Part shown: one piece after another, positions 43,764 through 55,027 of the stretch | How positions within the stretch are numbered: position 1 is the first letter of the stretch | Layout of the letters: each line of letters begins with the position of its first letter | Assembly (NCBI GenBank): GCA_020205615.1 | Contig: CM035151.1 | Span: forward strand, 45,747,409 to 45,811,408 | Direction of reading: 5' to 3' | DNA: 64,000 bases | DNA from: Panax quinquefolius | Lineage: Eukaryota > Streptophyta > Magnoliopsida > Apiales > Araliaceae | Notes under the pieces: model-generated | Told to the model about the DNA's origin: nothing | What the model saw: only the letters and a program-made list of their open reading frames with translations | The model's database searches: none | Program-made: the position numbers and the translations under genes

Positions 43764-45370
43764 CAGATTACAACGCTTTGGCGATTTATGACCCTATCTA
43801 CGGAGAGGTGTCTGCCATTTTTTGACACATTAAAGGGGCCAGAGAATGAAAAGACTTTCTAGTGGACTTCGAAGTGTGAAGATGCTTTCCAGGGGATTAA
43901 AAGGCTTCTGTCTTTCGCACCCTTGTTAATGAAGTCAGTTCCCTCTAAACTGACATATATGTATCTTGCGGCGAGCTCCTTGGTTGTTGGTGCTATTTTG
44001 ATAAGGGAGTTAGGAGAAAAGTAATACCCCATGTATTATGTCAGCCACGCTCTTTAAGATTCAAAGACACGGTATCCAAACCAGAAGTTTTCTTATGCCT
44101 TGATTATACGGATCAGTCTCTTAAGAAGGTGCTTCATAAACCGGATGCTTTAGGATGACTAGTTGCTTAGGCTATGAATTTGCGCCAGTTTGCCTTGGAG
44201 TATCACCCTTGTATAGAAATCAAGGGCCATGCTTTGGTAGATTTCATGGTGGAATGTTTGTTTACTAAATCGGATCTGTGAGAGCAGTCGAGGGGGGGGG
44301 GGGAGATATGATTGGTTTCAGGTGTTCAGCCGACACAATCCTCATGACCCTTTTATGTGGACGGATCTTTGACTTCAAATGTTAGTGGAGTCGGGGTTAA
44401 ATTGACTAGCCCCGAGGGGTTTAAAGTTCAACAGGTAATTAGATTTTGGTTCAAGGACACTAACAACAAGGCAGAATATGAGGCAATCTTGGAAGGGTTG
44501 CAATTGGAGAGGAGTATGGGGGGTTTGGCACTTGCTTTTGTTCTGCGACTCGCAGTTGGTTGTTAAGCAAATTCTAGGGGAATACAAGGCTCGGGGGGAG
44601 GAGGGGACAAGGATGACTAAGTACTTGGGTGAAGTTAAAACTGAGCTCCACTATTTTAATTTTTATTCCTTCTAGGGCGTAGATCGGTTAAATAATATTA
44701 TGGTCAATGCCTTGTGAAAATTGGCCATAACAAACGTGAGTTCATTTTGGGGGTCGATGTATTTGTAGTTCTTAAAGCTCCAAGTATTCAAAATTCGAAT
44801 GCCTTGGTAATAGAAAGGTCAGATTGTTGTCTTACTCCTTATCTGGATTATCTTAGTGAAAGGAAATTAACTTCAGACCGAATATTGGCGTAAAAGGTGA
44901 AGCATGAGAGTTCTTACTTCTGTCTGATTGATGGGGATCTTTACTAGCATGCTTATTCTTCCTATTTGTTAAAGTGTTTGTTGTCATCTGAAGCGGCTTA
45001 TGTTCTCTGGGAAGTGAACAAGGGTATATGTGGAGACTATATGGGGGCTAAGGCGTTGGCATATAAGTTAATGAGGCAAGGGTATTACTGGTCGACTGTG
45101 TTTTAGGAGGCGAAGGATTATGTAAAGAAGTGCGTCAAGTACTAACTCAATAGTCCTATTCCGCACCAGCCACTAGAAGAGTTGTCATCGGTTCTATCCC
45201 CGATTCTTATTGTAGTATGGGGGATTTGCATCCCAGGTCTGTTACTAAAGGCGAAGGGTCAGGTGGAATTTATGGTTGTTGTTATTGATTATATGACTAA
45301 GTGGATAGAGGTTAAACCTCTTTGAAAGATAGTTCATCTATTATGATTTGTGCGTAAATCTATGAGTTGC
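43764..45370 (+). pseudogene. Tat-lineage RT tail, two RNase H domains and integrase start
   Basis: Begins in the RT/RNase H connection (ITTLWRFMTLSTERCLPFF), then an RNase H with YYVSHAL and ALVDFMVE. Next is a second, archaeal-type RNase H (YVDGSLTSNVSGVGVKL, LTSPEGFK, NNKAEYEAILEGL; 44357-44566), which is diagnostic of the Tat lineage. Then integrase finger sequence (LKCLLSSEAAYVLWEVNKG, GYYWSTVF, DYVKKCVKY) and core start WGICIPG...VVVIDYMTKWIEVKPL. Many stops and frameshifts, and a G13 run near 44293. It could be the 3' part of the element whose gag is at 11330-12160. Confidence 0.82.
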
Positions 45371-46002
45371 TTGATCACCAATTCTATGTGGACTTGTATT
45401 AATTCGGGAGATGAAATATGAGTTTAGATTTAGTCATAATAGCATGTGTTTGTGATTTATGCGTTTTGATGAAATTCATAATTTATGTTAGGGATAGAGA
45501 TATACTTATGCATCATATGTAATCGTATGAGAACTTGGGATTTAAACCTTCTTTAATTGTAATTCACATAGAGTTATAGTGAATTCGTTAATTAGGGTGT
45601 TTGGCTTAATTATATCATCTGTGGATTTAAGTTGATATGGGTATAGTGCATCGAGAGATGGCTACATCTACTTCCGTGTTCTTGATTAATGAACTGGAAT
45701 AGTTAAATTGGATTAAAAAGAGGCATGATAATCTGAGTGATGCATAAAGTGAAGTTGTAGGCTTAATTCTCCATTATCTGAGTAAAATTTTTGGTTGTTT
45801 GTTGATTTTTATTTTGTTTAGTAGTTTTCATTATTTTCATTATCAAAATCATTTAGTTTAATAAAATTGAAATAATACAAAGCTGGTAATTGTTAGATTA
45901 AAATTGATATCTGTCTCTGTGGGAACGATACTTAACTTATCATTATATTACTTGTCGATCACGTATACTTGCGTGCCGTGCTTAATTAGATTACACCCAA
46001 CA
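45371..46002 (+). repeat. truncated Athila-type LTR (3' part)
   Basis: The last ~630 bp of an LTR related to those of the Athila-type elements (TATGAGTTTAGATTTAG, GTGGGAACGATACTTAACTT, CACGTATACTTGCGTG, ending TTACACCCAACA). It is diverged from both full copies, so it is another subfamily. It abuts Tat integrase on the left and element B pol on the right, with no internal region. Confidence 0.72.
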
Positions 46003-46893
46003 CCGTTACAAAGGATAGATGACCTTTTCGATCAATTGAAAGGAACAAAGTATTTTTCAAAGATAGATCTGTGAACGAGATATCATCAGTTGAAAGTACC
46101 AAAGGAAGACATACCAAAGAATGCATTCCGAACCCGATACGGACATTACGAATTTTTGGTGATGTCATTTTGTTTGACTAACGATCTAGCAACATTCATG
46201 GACTTGATGAACTGAGTTTTCTAGCCATATCTGGATAAGTTTGTAGTAGTTTTTATTGATGATATTTTGATTTATTCGAAGACCAAGGAAAAACACACTG
46301 AAAATCTGAAGATAGTATTAGAAGCGCTGAGAAAGGAGAAGATGTACGAATTTTTTTTTAAGTGTGAATGTTGGATGGAGAAGGTCCAATTTTTAGGGCA
46401 CGTGATTGACAAGGATGGAATTTCAATAAATCCTGCAAAGGTGGAGGCGGTAAGTAATTGGGAGCAGTCGAAGACGCTGACGGAGGTGAGAAGTTTTTTA
46501 GGGTTAGCTGGGTAATATCGAAGATTCATCCAAGATTTTTCTATGATAGCAATGTCGTTGACCAATCTAACAAGGAAGACAGTGAAGTTCATGTGGACAT
46601 AAAAGTGTGAAGAAAGTTTTAAGGAATTGAAGATGAGGTTGAGCTAGGCACCTGTATTATCATTACTCGATGATACGGGAAATTTTGTCGTGTATAGTGA
46701 TGCGTCGCACAGAGGTCTTGGATATGTGTTAATGCAACATGTCAAGGTTATTGAATATGCGTCACGACAGTTAAAAGATTACGAGACGCGATACCCTACC
46801 CATGAATTGGAGTTAGCGGCAGTAGTATTTGCGTTGAAGATTTGGAAGCATTATTTGTATGGAGAGAAATGTGAGATATATATGGACCACAAG
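46003..46893 (+). pseudogene. reverse transcriptase and RNase H (element B)
   Basis: Starts at PLQRIDDLFDQLKG in the RT palm. It has KIDL then a stop in the usual SGYHQ region, FGLTN-like [11 protein letters not shown], intact [14 protein letters not shown] (46245-46286), GHVIDKDGISINP, a stop in LGLAGYYR, RNase H DASHRGLG and [19 protein letters not shown]. It breaks in the TDHKSLKY segment (MDHK), exactly where the solo LTR-A is inserted. Confidence 0.88.
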
Positions 46894-48039
46894 TGTAAGA
46901 CCCCAACTTTTTAATGAATAAAATTGAATTTCCTCTATTTATTATTGTGAATAATAAGGTGTTAATTTGATATAATGCTTTGGTTATGGGTGAAATGTGC
47001 AAATTTTGCAAACTAAGCAAGTGGTTATAAAATATTCATTGTTGTCGGGGAATATTCATTTGGTCGTGGAATATTCTTGCTGTCGGGGAATATTCGTATG
47101 ACGGCGCAACCATTAGTGGGCCCTATAACGGAAAACGATCGGATGAAGATAACGACAAGTTTGAGTTTTGATAGTAGTTGACCCGTTAACACTGTTGGAA
47201 TACGAATGTGGTTAAAATACTGATGTCTGGCGTGGTTGCGTAGTACACTACGGTATTACACGATATTTTGAATTATTGATTCTTACGTAAGAAGGCACTA
47301 CTCAATAATTGTTATAGTAATTACTGTTCAATATTTTATTTTATTGATTCAATAATTGCTACATTGATATTTTATATTATTGTTGTTTCAATAATTGTCA
47401 CTGCACAATATTTCTCATTATCAGATCAATAATTCATATTATTTGAATAATATTATTAGATAGCATTATTGGCAATGTCTAAGGAAGTTCTGTCTTGGAA
47501 AGGGGGTTGGTCACCTAATTATGTGCCAGTAAGGAGAAATTCTTATCGGAAAGCCCCCTTTTTCCTAGGAACGACCTGGTTGTCATAATTGTGTTTCTGT
47601 AATATTATTTGTGAGTAATTAATTATTGATTTATATGATAAGGAAATATTTATTTTATGTGAATATAAATGAAAGAATTAATGCTGAAGTGTTTTATCAG
47701 TATTTTGTCAGAATGGAGGTATAAAAAAAATCGTCCGTATGTGGATTTCAGGCATTTTCTATATGGAATTTGGAAAAACTTTCTTCTACAAAGTTGTAGA
47801 GAAATTAATTTCCTATGGAATGGACATAAAATTTGTATTTTTCTGATAAAGGGCTATTTATGATGAATTATTGAAGTTTCAAAAGTAAATGTTTTTATTA
47901 AAAACAAGGTGGGCCCCACTTTTGGTTGGTGAGAAATGAAATGTGCTGGAATTTATTTTCAAAAGTGGTGGGCATGAATAGTAGCAGGTAAAGCCATCAG
48001 GTAGCAGGTTAGTCTACTATGGCGTTCTAAGCATTTTCC

Positions 48040-48049
48040 TATAAATAGG
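48040..48049 (+). promoter_or_regulatory. TATA box of solo LTR-A (A5)
   Basis: TATAAATAGG at 1.15 kb from the LTR start, matching copy A4. Confidence 0.7.
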
Positions 48050-48221
48050 GTGCTTAGTTAGAATTGAAAATCACATCAGAAACAAGTTTTCTCTCTTTCT
48101 CTCTCTATATTATCGAGCGTATTTTGTGAGTATTTAGAAACTTTGTGAGTTGCTATTCATCAGTGCATGTTTCCTTCAGCCTTATACCTGATATTTCAGC
48201 CGGAAGTACTGTTCTTTTGAG

Positions 48222-49030
48222 GTAAGGGATGTTATTTTCTCCATAAATGATATTATTTTCTTCAATATCATTATGCCAGAATATTGATATGAATTTTATT
48301 GTGGAATTTCTACCTTTTTGTGTCGGGGTTACTATTCACGTATACGACACTATTCACGAATATGGCACTATTCACCGAAAAATGAAATTTTTTTCTTTTT
48401 GTCCAAGATGTCTATTATGGTTACTATCTTTGATTGTATCTATGTTTTGATCTTTATTTTTGAATTCTACTTCACAATTGGTTATTATGGAGTATTATTG
48501 AACTTGGATAACCTGTAATACAAATCCCTAATATTTGTCCTTTTGTCTCACTGGATTCGTTTTCTTTAAGATATTTTTCATCATCCTCAATCCTAAATGA
48601 TGATATTACTTTTTGGCCTGTAGTGCAAAGATGAATGATTAATTGATGAATATCTTTGGCCCGTAGTGCAAAGATGAATATGTGTTGAGATGAACATGAC
48701 CAACTGGTGATACAAATGAATATCTTTGACCTGTAGTGCAAAGATGAATATTTGACTCAAGATGTATATTGATTGATGTTACATGGATAAAATATTGATG
48801 ATGGACTTTAAATCTTAAAAGATAGTAGAATTCATTCTCTACTTGACTCTTCAAATGGATCGATGTTTCCGCTGCAGTTGTTGATCTAAAACTTGTTGTC
48901 TATTATATTCTATCAGATTTTTTCCTGTTGAAGACTATTGATAATTTGTTGTATATTATCTTAGTCATAATATTCTTTACTGGGCTAGTTGAGCTCACCC
49001 TTTTCCTTTTTGTTCCATTTTTCTTCTTAG
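48222..49030 (+). other. putative intron inside LTR-A (copy A5)
   Basis: Donor TTTTGAG|GTAAGGG at 48222. Branch-like TTGAGCTCACCC with its A at 48997. Acceptor CATTTTTCTTCTTAG ending at 49030. Leaves a 281-bp LTR exon before the LTR end. Conserved with copy A4. Confidence 0.45.
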
Positions 49031-49311
49031 AAGGTGAGAACATAGCAGGAACTAGCCGGGTATGGAGTGATGGTTCAGGATAGTTGTTTTAGTAGTCCTC
49101 ACTATTTTGTAAAATAGTGTATCAATAATTGTAAAGAGGACTCCTTTTGAGTTTGTATATTATCTATTAGACAATATTTGTATTCAAACTCACAATATAT
49201 GTGTTGTCGTATTTTGCACGACAATTGTATTACTGAGGTTGTATTTGTTTCTGTACCATGTGTTTTGGCGACTCAGAATGGGTGATGTATACCTATTTTG
49301 AGGGCGTCACA

Positions 49312-50541
49312 ACAAGAGTCTGAAATATATCTTCACACAAAATGAGTTAAATATACGACACAGGAGGTGGTTATAATTAATCAAGGACTACGACTGCGAA
49401 ATTTTTTATCACCCAAGAAAGGTGAACGTAGTAGCTGACGCGGTGAGTAGAAAAGGAAGGGAGAAATTATTCAAATTGACAACTCAAGAGAAGCTAATAA
49501 AGGAGATGGAGAAAATGGAAATAGAAGTAAAGGAACCCAAAGATCCCGAAGGAAAGTTATTTATAATAGGAGCTCATCCGACGCTGTTGGACAGAGTAAA
49601 AGAGTCACATGATAAAGATGAAGAATGCGAGAGGGTAAAGAAAAGGATAGCAGAAAATGAAGAAGAAAAGTTTAGGATGGATAAAGATGATATATTACGA
49701 TTCGAAGACTGAGTGTGGGTGCCGACAGTAATTGAATTAAGAGATGAGATTTTGCATAAGGCACATAATTCGGCATATTATGTTCATCTATGAGGCATGA
49801 AAATGTACCGGGAACTTCGACAACACTTTTGGTGTCCCAATCTAAAGCGAGAAGTTATAGAGTATGTCGGTAGATGTATTACCTGTTAACGAGTAAAAAT
49901 AGAACACCAGAGGCCGAGTGGTCTACTTCAACTGTTGGAAATACCATAATGGAAATGGGAACACATTACGATGGAGTTCACGATAGGACTTCCGATCACA
50001 CAAAAGGGTTATGATGCCATTTGGGTTATTGTGGACTGACTAACGAAGATAACTCAATTTCTACCAATAAAGATTTGATTTGATTTAAATCATTTGGCAA
50101 AGTTGTACATGAAAGAAATTATTTCATGACATGGAGTGCCGATGTCAATTATCTCTGATCGAGATCCACACTTCACTTCAAATTTTTGGAAGAGCTTGCA
50201 AGAAAGGATGGGAACACAATTGAGATTAAGTAATGCTTATCATCCTCAAACTAACGGGCAGAGTGAACGAACAATACAAATCCTAGAAGACATGCTTAGA
50301 GTTTACGTGGTGGATTTTAATGGGAACTGGAATGATCACTTACCTTTAGTAGAATTTGCTTACAATAATAGTTATCCTACGAGTATTGGTATGCCACCGT
50401 ATGAAGCCCTCTACGGAAGAAAGTGCAGAACATCGTTGTGTTGGTTGGGATGAGGTCGGAGAATGATGACTTTTGGGATCAGAATTAATTCAGCAAACGG
50501 CAGACGTCGTGACGACAATAAGAGCTAGATTAGTAGCGGCT
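49312..50541 (+). pseudogene. RNase H tail, linker and integrase (element B)
   Basis: Continues from the solo LTR with [30 protein letters not shown], the Glu/Lys-rich linker (49422-49712 open), a finger region AHNSAYYVHL...CITC (decayed), EHITMEF where MDF is usual (first catalytic Asp lost to Glu), [15 protein letters not shown] with the second Asp, and [16 protein letters not shown] with the catalytic Glu. Then [12 protein letters not shown] and RKCRTSLCW, and it is cut at 50541 by the Athila-type insertion. More than ten stops. Confidence 0.88.
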
Positions 50542-52249
50542 TGTTGGGTAAAATCTATATACGCACAACACGCAAGTATACGTGGTCAACAAGTAATAAA
50601 GTGATGAGTAGAGTATCGTTCCCACGGAGAATTATTTAACAAAAATCACCAAGTACTAACACGTAACCAACTCAATCTTATTTAAATGAATGAATTTCAA
50701 ATTATATAAATTAAACTACTATGAAATTCCACTAGTTAATTTAAGATAACGGAGATTTAAGATCACAACTTCACTTATTGCTTCATTTAAATTAACACAC
50801 TTCTCATCAATTATTCTCTATCCTGAATTGTTAATCAAGAACACTAAAGCAGATAAAACCACCTCTCGATGCATATAACCCATATTACCGTCAATCCACA
50901 ATTAAGATAGAAATCCGTTAAACACCTTAATCAACTAACCCACTATATCTCTATGTGAATTACAATTGAAGAAGGTTGAAGAATAAGTTCTCTATTCGAT
51001 TACATGCGATGTCAAGCGTATCTCTACCTTAACAATAATCAAAAATCTGCTATTGACAAAATTCATGACACATGCTATCATGATAAGATCTAAATCAATA
51101 CTTTATCTCTCGAGTTCATATAGATTATCACGGTAATTGATGGCCAATCAATCAAACAATTAAGTCCAAATCACAATAGACAATCCTCACAATAGAACAT
51201 AATAATTGATAGCGAAACATATTAAAATAAACTACACAATAAGATCCATTGTAATCTCAAACAAAGAATTAGTTCATTGAATTAAAACTAAGAATCCACA
51301 CTTGAAATAACATTAAAAGATAAAAATAAGAGTAGAGTAAAGAATAAATCTGTTGTCAGCAAATCTCCATCTCCCTCAAGCTCCTGCTCTTGATCTTCAA
51401 TGGTCTTCAAGTTGCTTCAATCTCCAAATCTAATTAGAACTAATGTTTTGATCTAATTTACTTTAATCTAATCTAATGGAATCCTCTATCTAGTCTCTAA
51501 TCTCCCCTAATCCTTGTGATTCTCCTCCTTTTATAAGTCTCTTCATATGTCTTTAAGTCCTCTTGGAAGTTCTCTTGGAAGTCCTTGTGTTAATCGGATC
51601 GAAACAATCCTTTCTGGACTCAAATTGGACCAAAATTCACACTTTTCGCACATTTTCTGGGCTACGCCCTCCCCGGCGGGCTAGGGGCCTGCTTTGTACC
51701 ATGTATGCCCACCCCGGCGGTGGTTTTGTGAAGGAAATTTTTTTGCTCTGACTTCCCTTGGGAAAACGGCCATAACCTTTGATTCGGGAAGCGTTACGAG
51801 GCCTGCCACATACCAAATCGAAGATATCGACGAGATCTACAACTTTAATTCTTTGGGAATTGAGAAATAACGAACGAATGAAGGTCGAAATTGGGCCAGA
51901 AGTGACTGCTTCGTAAATGGCCATCCAAAACAGTGACGTTCGATGTCCGTTGGTACAAATGTCATAACTCTTGCATCCGAACTCCGATTGGAATGATTCA
52001 AGATGTTCCGGAAAGCTAAGAAGAAGCTCTACAATATAATCCAAGTTCCAAGCCAAGAACATGAAAGCCCAAACGATGTCCGGATTGCTTTTCTTTGCGT
52101 TTTATACCAATTCTTTGCGCTTTCAACTCCCAAGCATATAATCTACAAAACGAACACAAAATGCATGAAAAGTAACTAAGAAACATGAGATTAAGCAAAT
52201 AACTCAAGTAATAGATACCCGAATAAGTAGGTATAAAACCCACTTATCA
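50542..52249 (-). repeat. 3' LTR of Athila-type element (minus)
   Basis: 1708 bp, minus-strand TGATAAGTGGG...ACCCAACA. TATA-like TTATAAAAGG near 51525-51534. Carries two GC-rich palindrome modules (51665-51680 and 51709-51724). It is 44 bp shorter than its 5' partner, mainly because it lacks one module. Confidence 0.9.
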
Positions 52250-52892
52250 AATACCCCCAAACTTATACCTTTGCTTGTCCTCAAGCAAAAACACAAAACA
52301 ACAATGCTATGCAATACAACTAATCTACATGCCTACGAATCCAGCAGTAATGATAAAAACAAGTCTATTCAACCGGCCTTAGAAAAATCAAGTAAACACG
52401 ATAATACATCATATCAAAACTCATTAGTAATTTCTCAATCAATCATCAAACCTTAGACTGTTATCACTAATATAGTGCGTGTGTGCTCCACAACAATGTT
52501 AACTGATATAAAATCAAATTTAACACATAATAAGTCTCTTCGAAGGCATCATACAGTGTAAACTCATGAAATCCAAAAACAAGCTAGATCCAACTAAAAT
52601 CAAACAATTACCAATATTGAGAGTCAACATGGGATACTTATGCCTCATTTTTTTATCTTCGGGGGATTTTTGCTCTTATTTCCCGTTTTATTCATTTTTT
52701 TTTGTTTACATACACATAGCTATGCAATGTCTTATTCCTTTAGGCTTTTCAATGCTACCTTAACGAGCTTTCGACCAACGACTCCCAGACCATTAAGACC
52801 TTAGGGCGCTAGGTGTAAAGACAATCCCCTCGGGCTTACTTACTCAAGTAACAAAGGCCACAAAACTAGACAAACACGCCACGGTGTTTATT

Positions 52893-52967
52893 CATACTTT
52901 TTCTTTTTCTTTTTCTTTTTCTTTTTTTCGTTTTTTTCCCATTTTTTTTTCTTTTTCCTTCTTTTTT
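52893..52967. repeat. (TTTTTC)n low-complexity run
   Basis: Five near-perfect hexamers, then irregular T-rich sequence. On the element strand it is a GAAAAA purine run. Confidence 0.9.
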
Positions 52968-53680
52968 TATAGGTTATATACCCCAAATATTCCCCCAAAC
53001 TTATGTTCTTGTCTAACTTTAGCCATCACTATTTATTCTTGTCATTCTTTCATTCAAACTAGCATTATCCTTTAGAATCCCATTATGTATCAATTTAAAC
53101 TCAATTATTCAACAAGTTGTTTTTACTGTGCTATCCTTATTATACTAGTTTCAAACAGAAAAAGACTCAATTCATAACAAGAAATCACATCAAAGCTCTA
53201 ATGGTCATTACTATACTTGTCTACCCAATTCCAATCTCATCATTGGCCAAAACAAACTGTAAACTATCTAACAACTGGATTCATGCAAATGAACATAGTA
53301 ACTAACTAATAATTTTTTTTTGAATTTTTGAATTTTTTTATAGTTATAAATACAAACTATTATGCAACTACTCTACCATGCAAATCATTATGCAATTACA
53401 CTACATGAATGCAAACATAAATAAACCTAAATTATTTAACTCCCCCAAGCTTAACAATTACAATGTCCTCATTGTAAAATAAAGCATGAAGTTGATGAGG
53501 ACTTCCCCTGTAATCATTTAAGCTTTTGGTGATGGTGGCGTTGGCGGCGACGATCATTTTCCTATCCATTGAACCTCCAATACCTGCAATGAAGAGAGAA
53601 AACATTGAATAGAATAACACTTGGATTCCTATCTACTAAATAAACTAGGAAAGCATATAAATAAATAAATAAAAAAATTC

Positions 53681-53696
53681 CTGGGTTGCCTCCCAG
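53681..53696 (-). other. conserved stem-loop (minus copy)
   Basis: Minus-strand CTGGGAGGCAACCCAG: 5-bp stem, loop AGGCAA, preceded by GCGCTAA. Pairs with changed stem bases relative to the plus copy. GGGAGGCAACCC-type sequence is, to my knowledge, common near the end of the coding part of Athila-type elements. Confidence 0.72.
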
Positions 53697-53740
53697 TTAG
53701 CGCTTGAATAGTCTTTCAGCCTGACTTTGTCTGGTCAACG

Positions 53741-54892
53741 CTATCCAGTTCCTCTTCGGTAATTGAGGAACCCTCCATCCATTGAAAATAATGTAGCTTT
53801 TGGTAGGTTCCCATTTGTGATAGCCATTGCATTAAAGTCACCTAGCATACTCTGATTTAGTATGCTCTCAATCGAGAACGTCCCACAGCTAGGTGTTTTC
53901 TCCATTGTGTATGTGATCACTTTGGGGCATGGAAGCTTGTCACACACAATGGGCTCTTCGTCTATCTTCTCTTTCTCGTCCCACCATGGATTCAAAATTG
54001 TACTCGCTCTTATGTCATCAAGAGCTTCGCCGACGACATGACTACCAAGTGGGCATGATTTCGCAAATCTGACTGACTCTTTGATCATTGGTGGAGACCC
54101 ATTTAGATCTTCGTGGACCTCTATTTCATTATCCCCAATTGTCTCCACACTTCCTATATCTTGTGGCTCATTCAGTTGCAGATTTGGCTCGGGCACTTCA
54201 TCAATCTCAGAATCCTCATTATAACACCAATTGTTTTGAGGACAGTTGTTCAAGGCTTTGAGCATTTGATCTATCTGGTTCTGCAGATTGTGACATGATC
54301 GCTCTTGATTTATCCTCCTCTCCTCATTTGATGCTATGAATTTGGACAACAATTCCTCCAACCTTGAATTATCTATCTCTTGTGACACTGGAGGTGGACG
54401 TGAAAATTCTGGTGTGTATGATGGATTTAGAGCGTAATGTTGGTCTTCATAAGTATCGCTCCATGACGAATCCGTGTGATACCCCCAGTCTTGATGATAA
54501 TTATCATATGCATACTGATTGAGGTAATTACCACCATACTGTACCGGCCAAAGATTGATGGTGCATTGATTACTCGGATGATTGCCAACACAATAGTCAT
54601 AAATAACTGCAATCCTTCGACTCATTTGGGCTACAAAAACGTCCAACTTCCTCGAAAGTTATTCAATCTGTGCTGACATTACGGAAAGTGTCGCGAGTCT
54701 GTCAATCTCCGTTCCCCTTGGCTGAGTCATTCTTGCCATCCTTCGACTCCGTTGGGCTGTGATAACCTCCAACGTCTTCGAAGTTGCCTCAATTTGTATT
54801 GGCTCTATAGAAGATGTATTAAGTCCATCAATCCCAGTTTCCCTTGGTTAAGTCATGTTCGTGTTAGGCCATTGATACGCAAAGTCATCCAT
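53741..54892 (-). pseudogene. gag-derived protein of Athila-type element, minus copy
   Basis: 384-codon frame from MDDFAYQWP (after acceptor-like TCTCTCTTTTCAG) with two in-frame stops (near 54850 and 54660); the last 301 codons are open. Order: a ~42-residue direct repeat (TQPRETGIDGL... and TQPRGTEIDRL...), a damaged knuckle YDYCVGNHPSNQC (first Cys is Tyr), the QDWGYHTDSSWSD region like NPGWRNHPNFSW of Athila gag, a coiled-coil-like RLEELLSKFIASNEER...NLQNQIDQML, and an acidic C-terminal segment (FAKSCPLGSH, PWWDEKEKIDEEP, MLGDFN, GNLPK, MDGGFLNYRRG). The last part is unrecognised but conserved with the plus copy. Confidence 0.75.
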
Positions 54893-55003
54893 GGTACCTG
54901 AAAAGAGAGAAATATAGGAAGAGAATTAAAAATAAAAATAAAAATGTTTAAATTAAGACTAATTTGATTGAAATTAATATTGGCAAAAAAATATTAAACT
55001 AAT

Positions 55004-55021
55004 TCCCCGGCAACGGCGCCA
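55004..55021 (-). other. primer binding site (tRNA-Asp type)
   Basis: Minus-strand TGGCGCCGTTGCCGGGGA, six bases after the 5' LTR end. The classic Athila-lineage primer site. Confidence 0.88.
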
Positions 55022-55027
55022 AAAACT

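Larger units (their letters stand above)
46894..49311 (+). repeat. solo LTR of family A (copy A5)
   Basis: 2418 bp, TGTAAGACCCC...GAGGGCGTCACA, flanked by a perfect ACAAG duplication (46889-46893 and 49312-49316). It is the only complete, uninterrupted A LTR in the window and serves as reference. It has a TATA box at 48040-48049, donor-like GAGGTAAGG at 48220, three GTAGTGCAAAGATGAAT repeats and acceptor-like TTTTTCTTCTTAG ending at 49030. It is inserted in the RNase H part of element B. No internal region, so it formed by LTR-LTR recombination. Confidence 0.93.
52250..53740 (-). other. 3' internal region of Athila-type element (minus), non-coding
   Basis: From the gag stop toward the LTR: stem-loop (53681-53696), acceptor-like TTTTCTCTCTTCATTGCAG ending at 53584, a short frame after it (53432-53620 region) with no family match, CAATGAGGACATTG, an internal purine tract TTAAGCTTGGGGGAG, a low-complexity run, and the polypurine tract at 52250-52266. 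Same order as in the plus copy. No env-like frame. Confidence 0.62.

Noticed and set aside
44280..44310. G-run as a quadruplex signal
   Set aside because: A single G13 run in decayed pol, more likely slippage or a sequencing artefact than a regulatory site.
52884..53075. Phe/Ser-rich frame
   Set aside because: Translation of the TTTTTC run.
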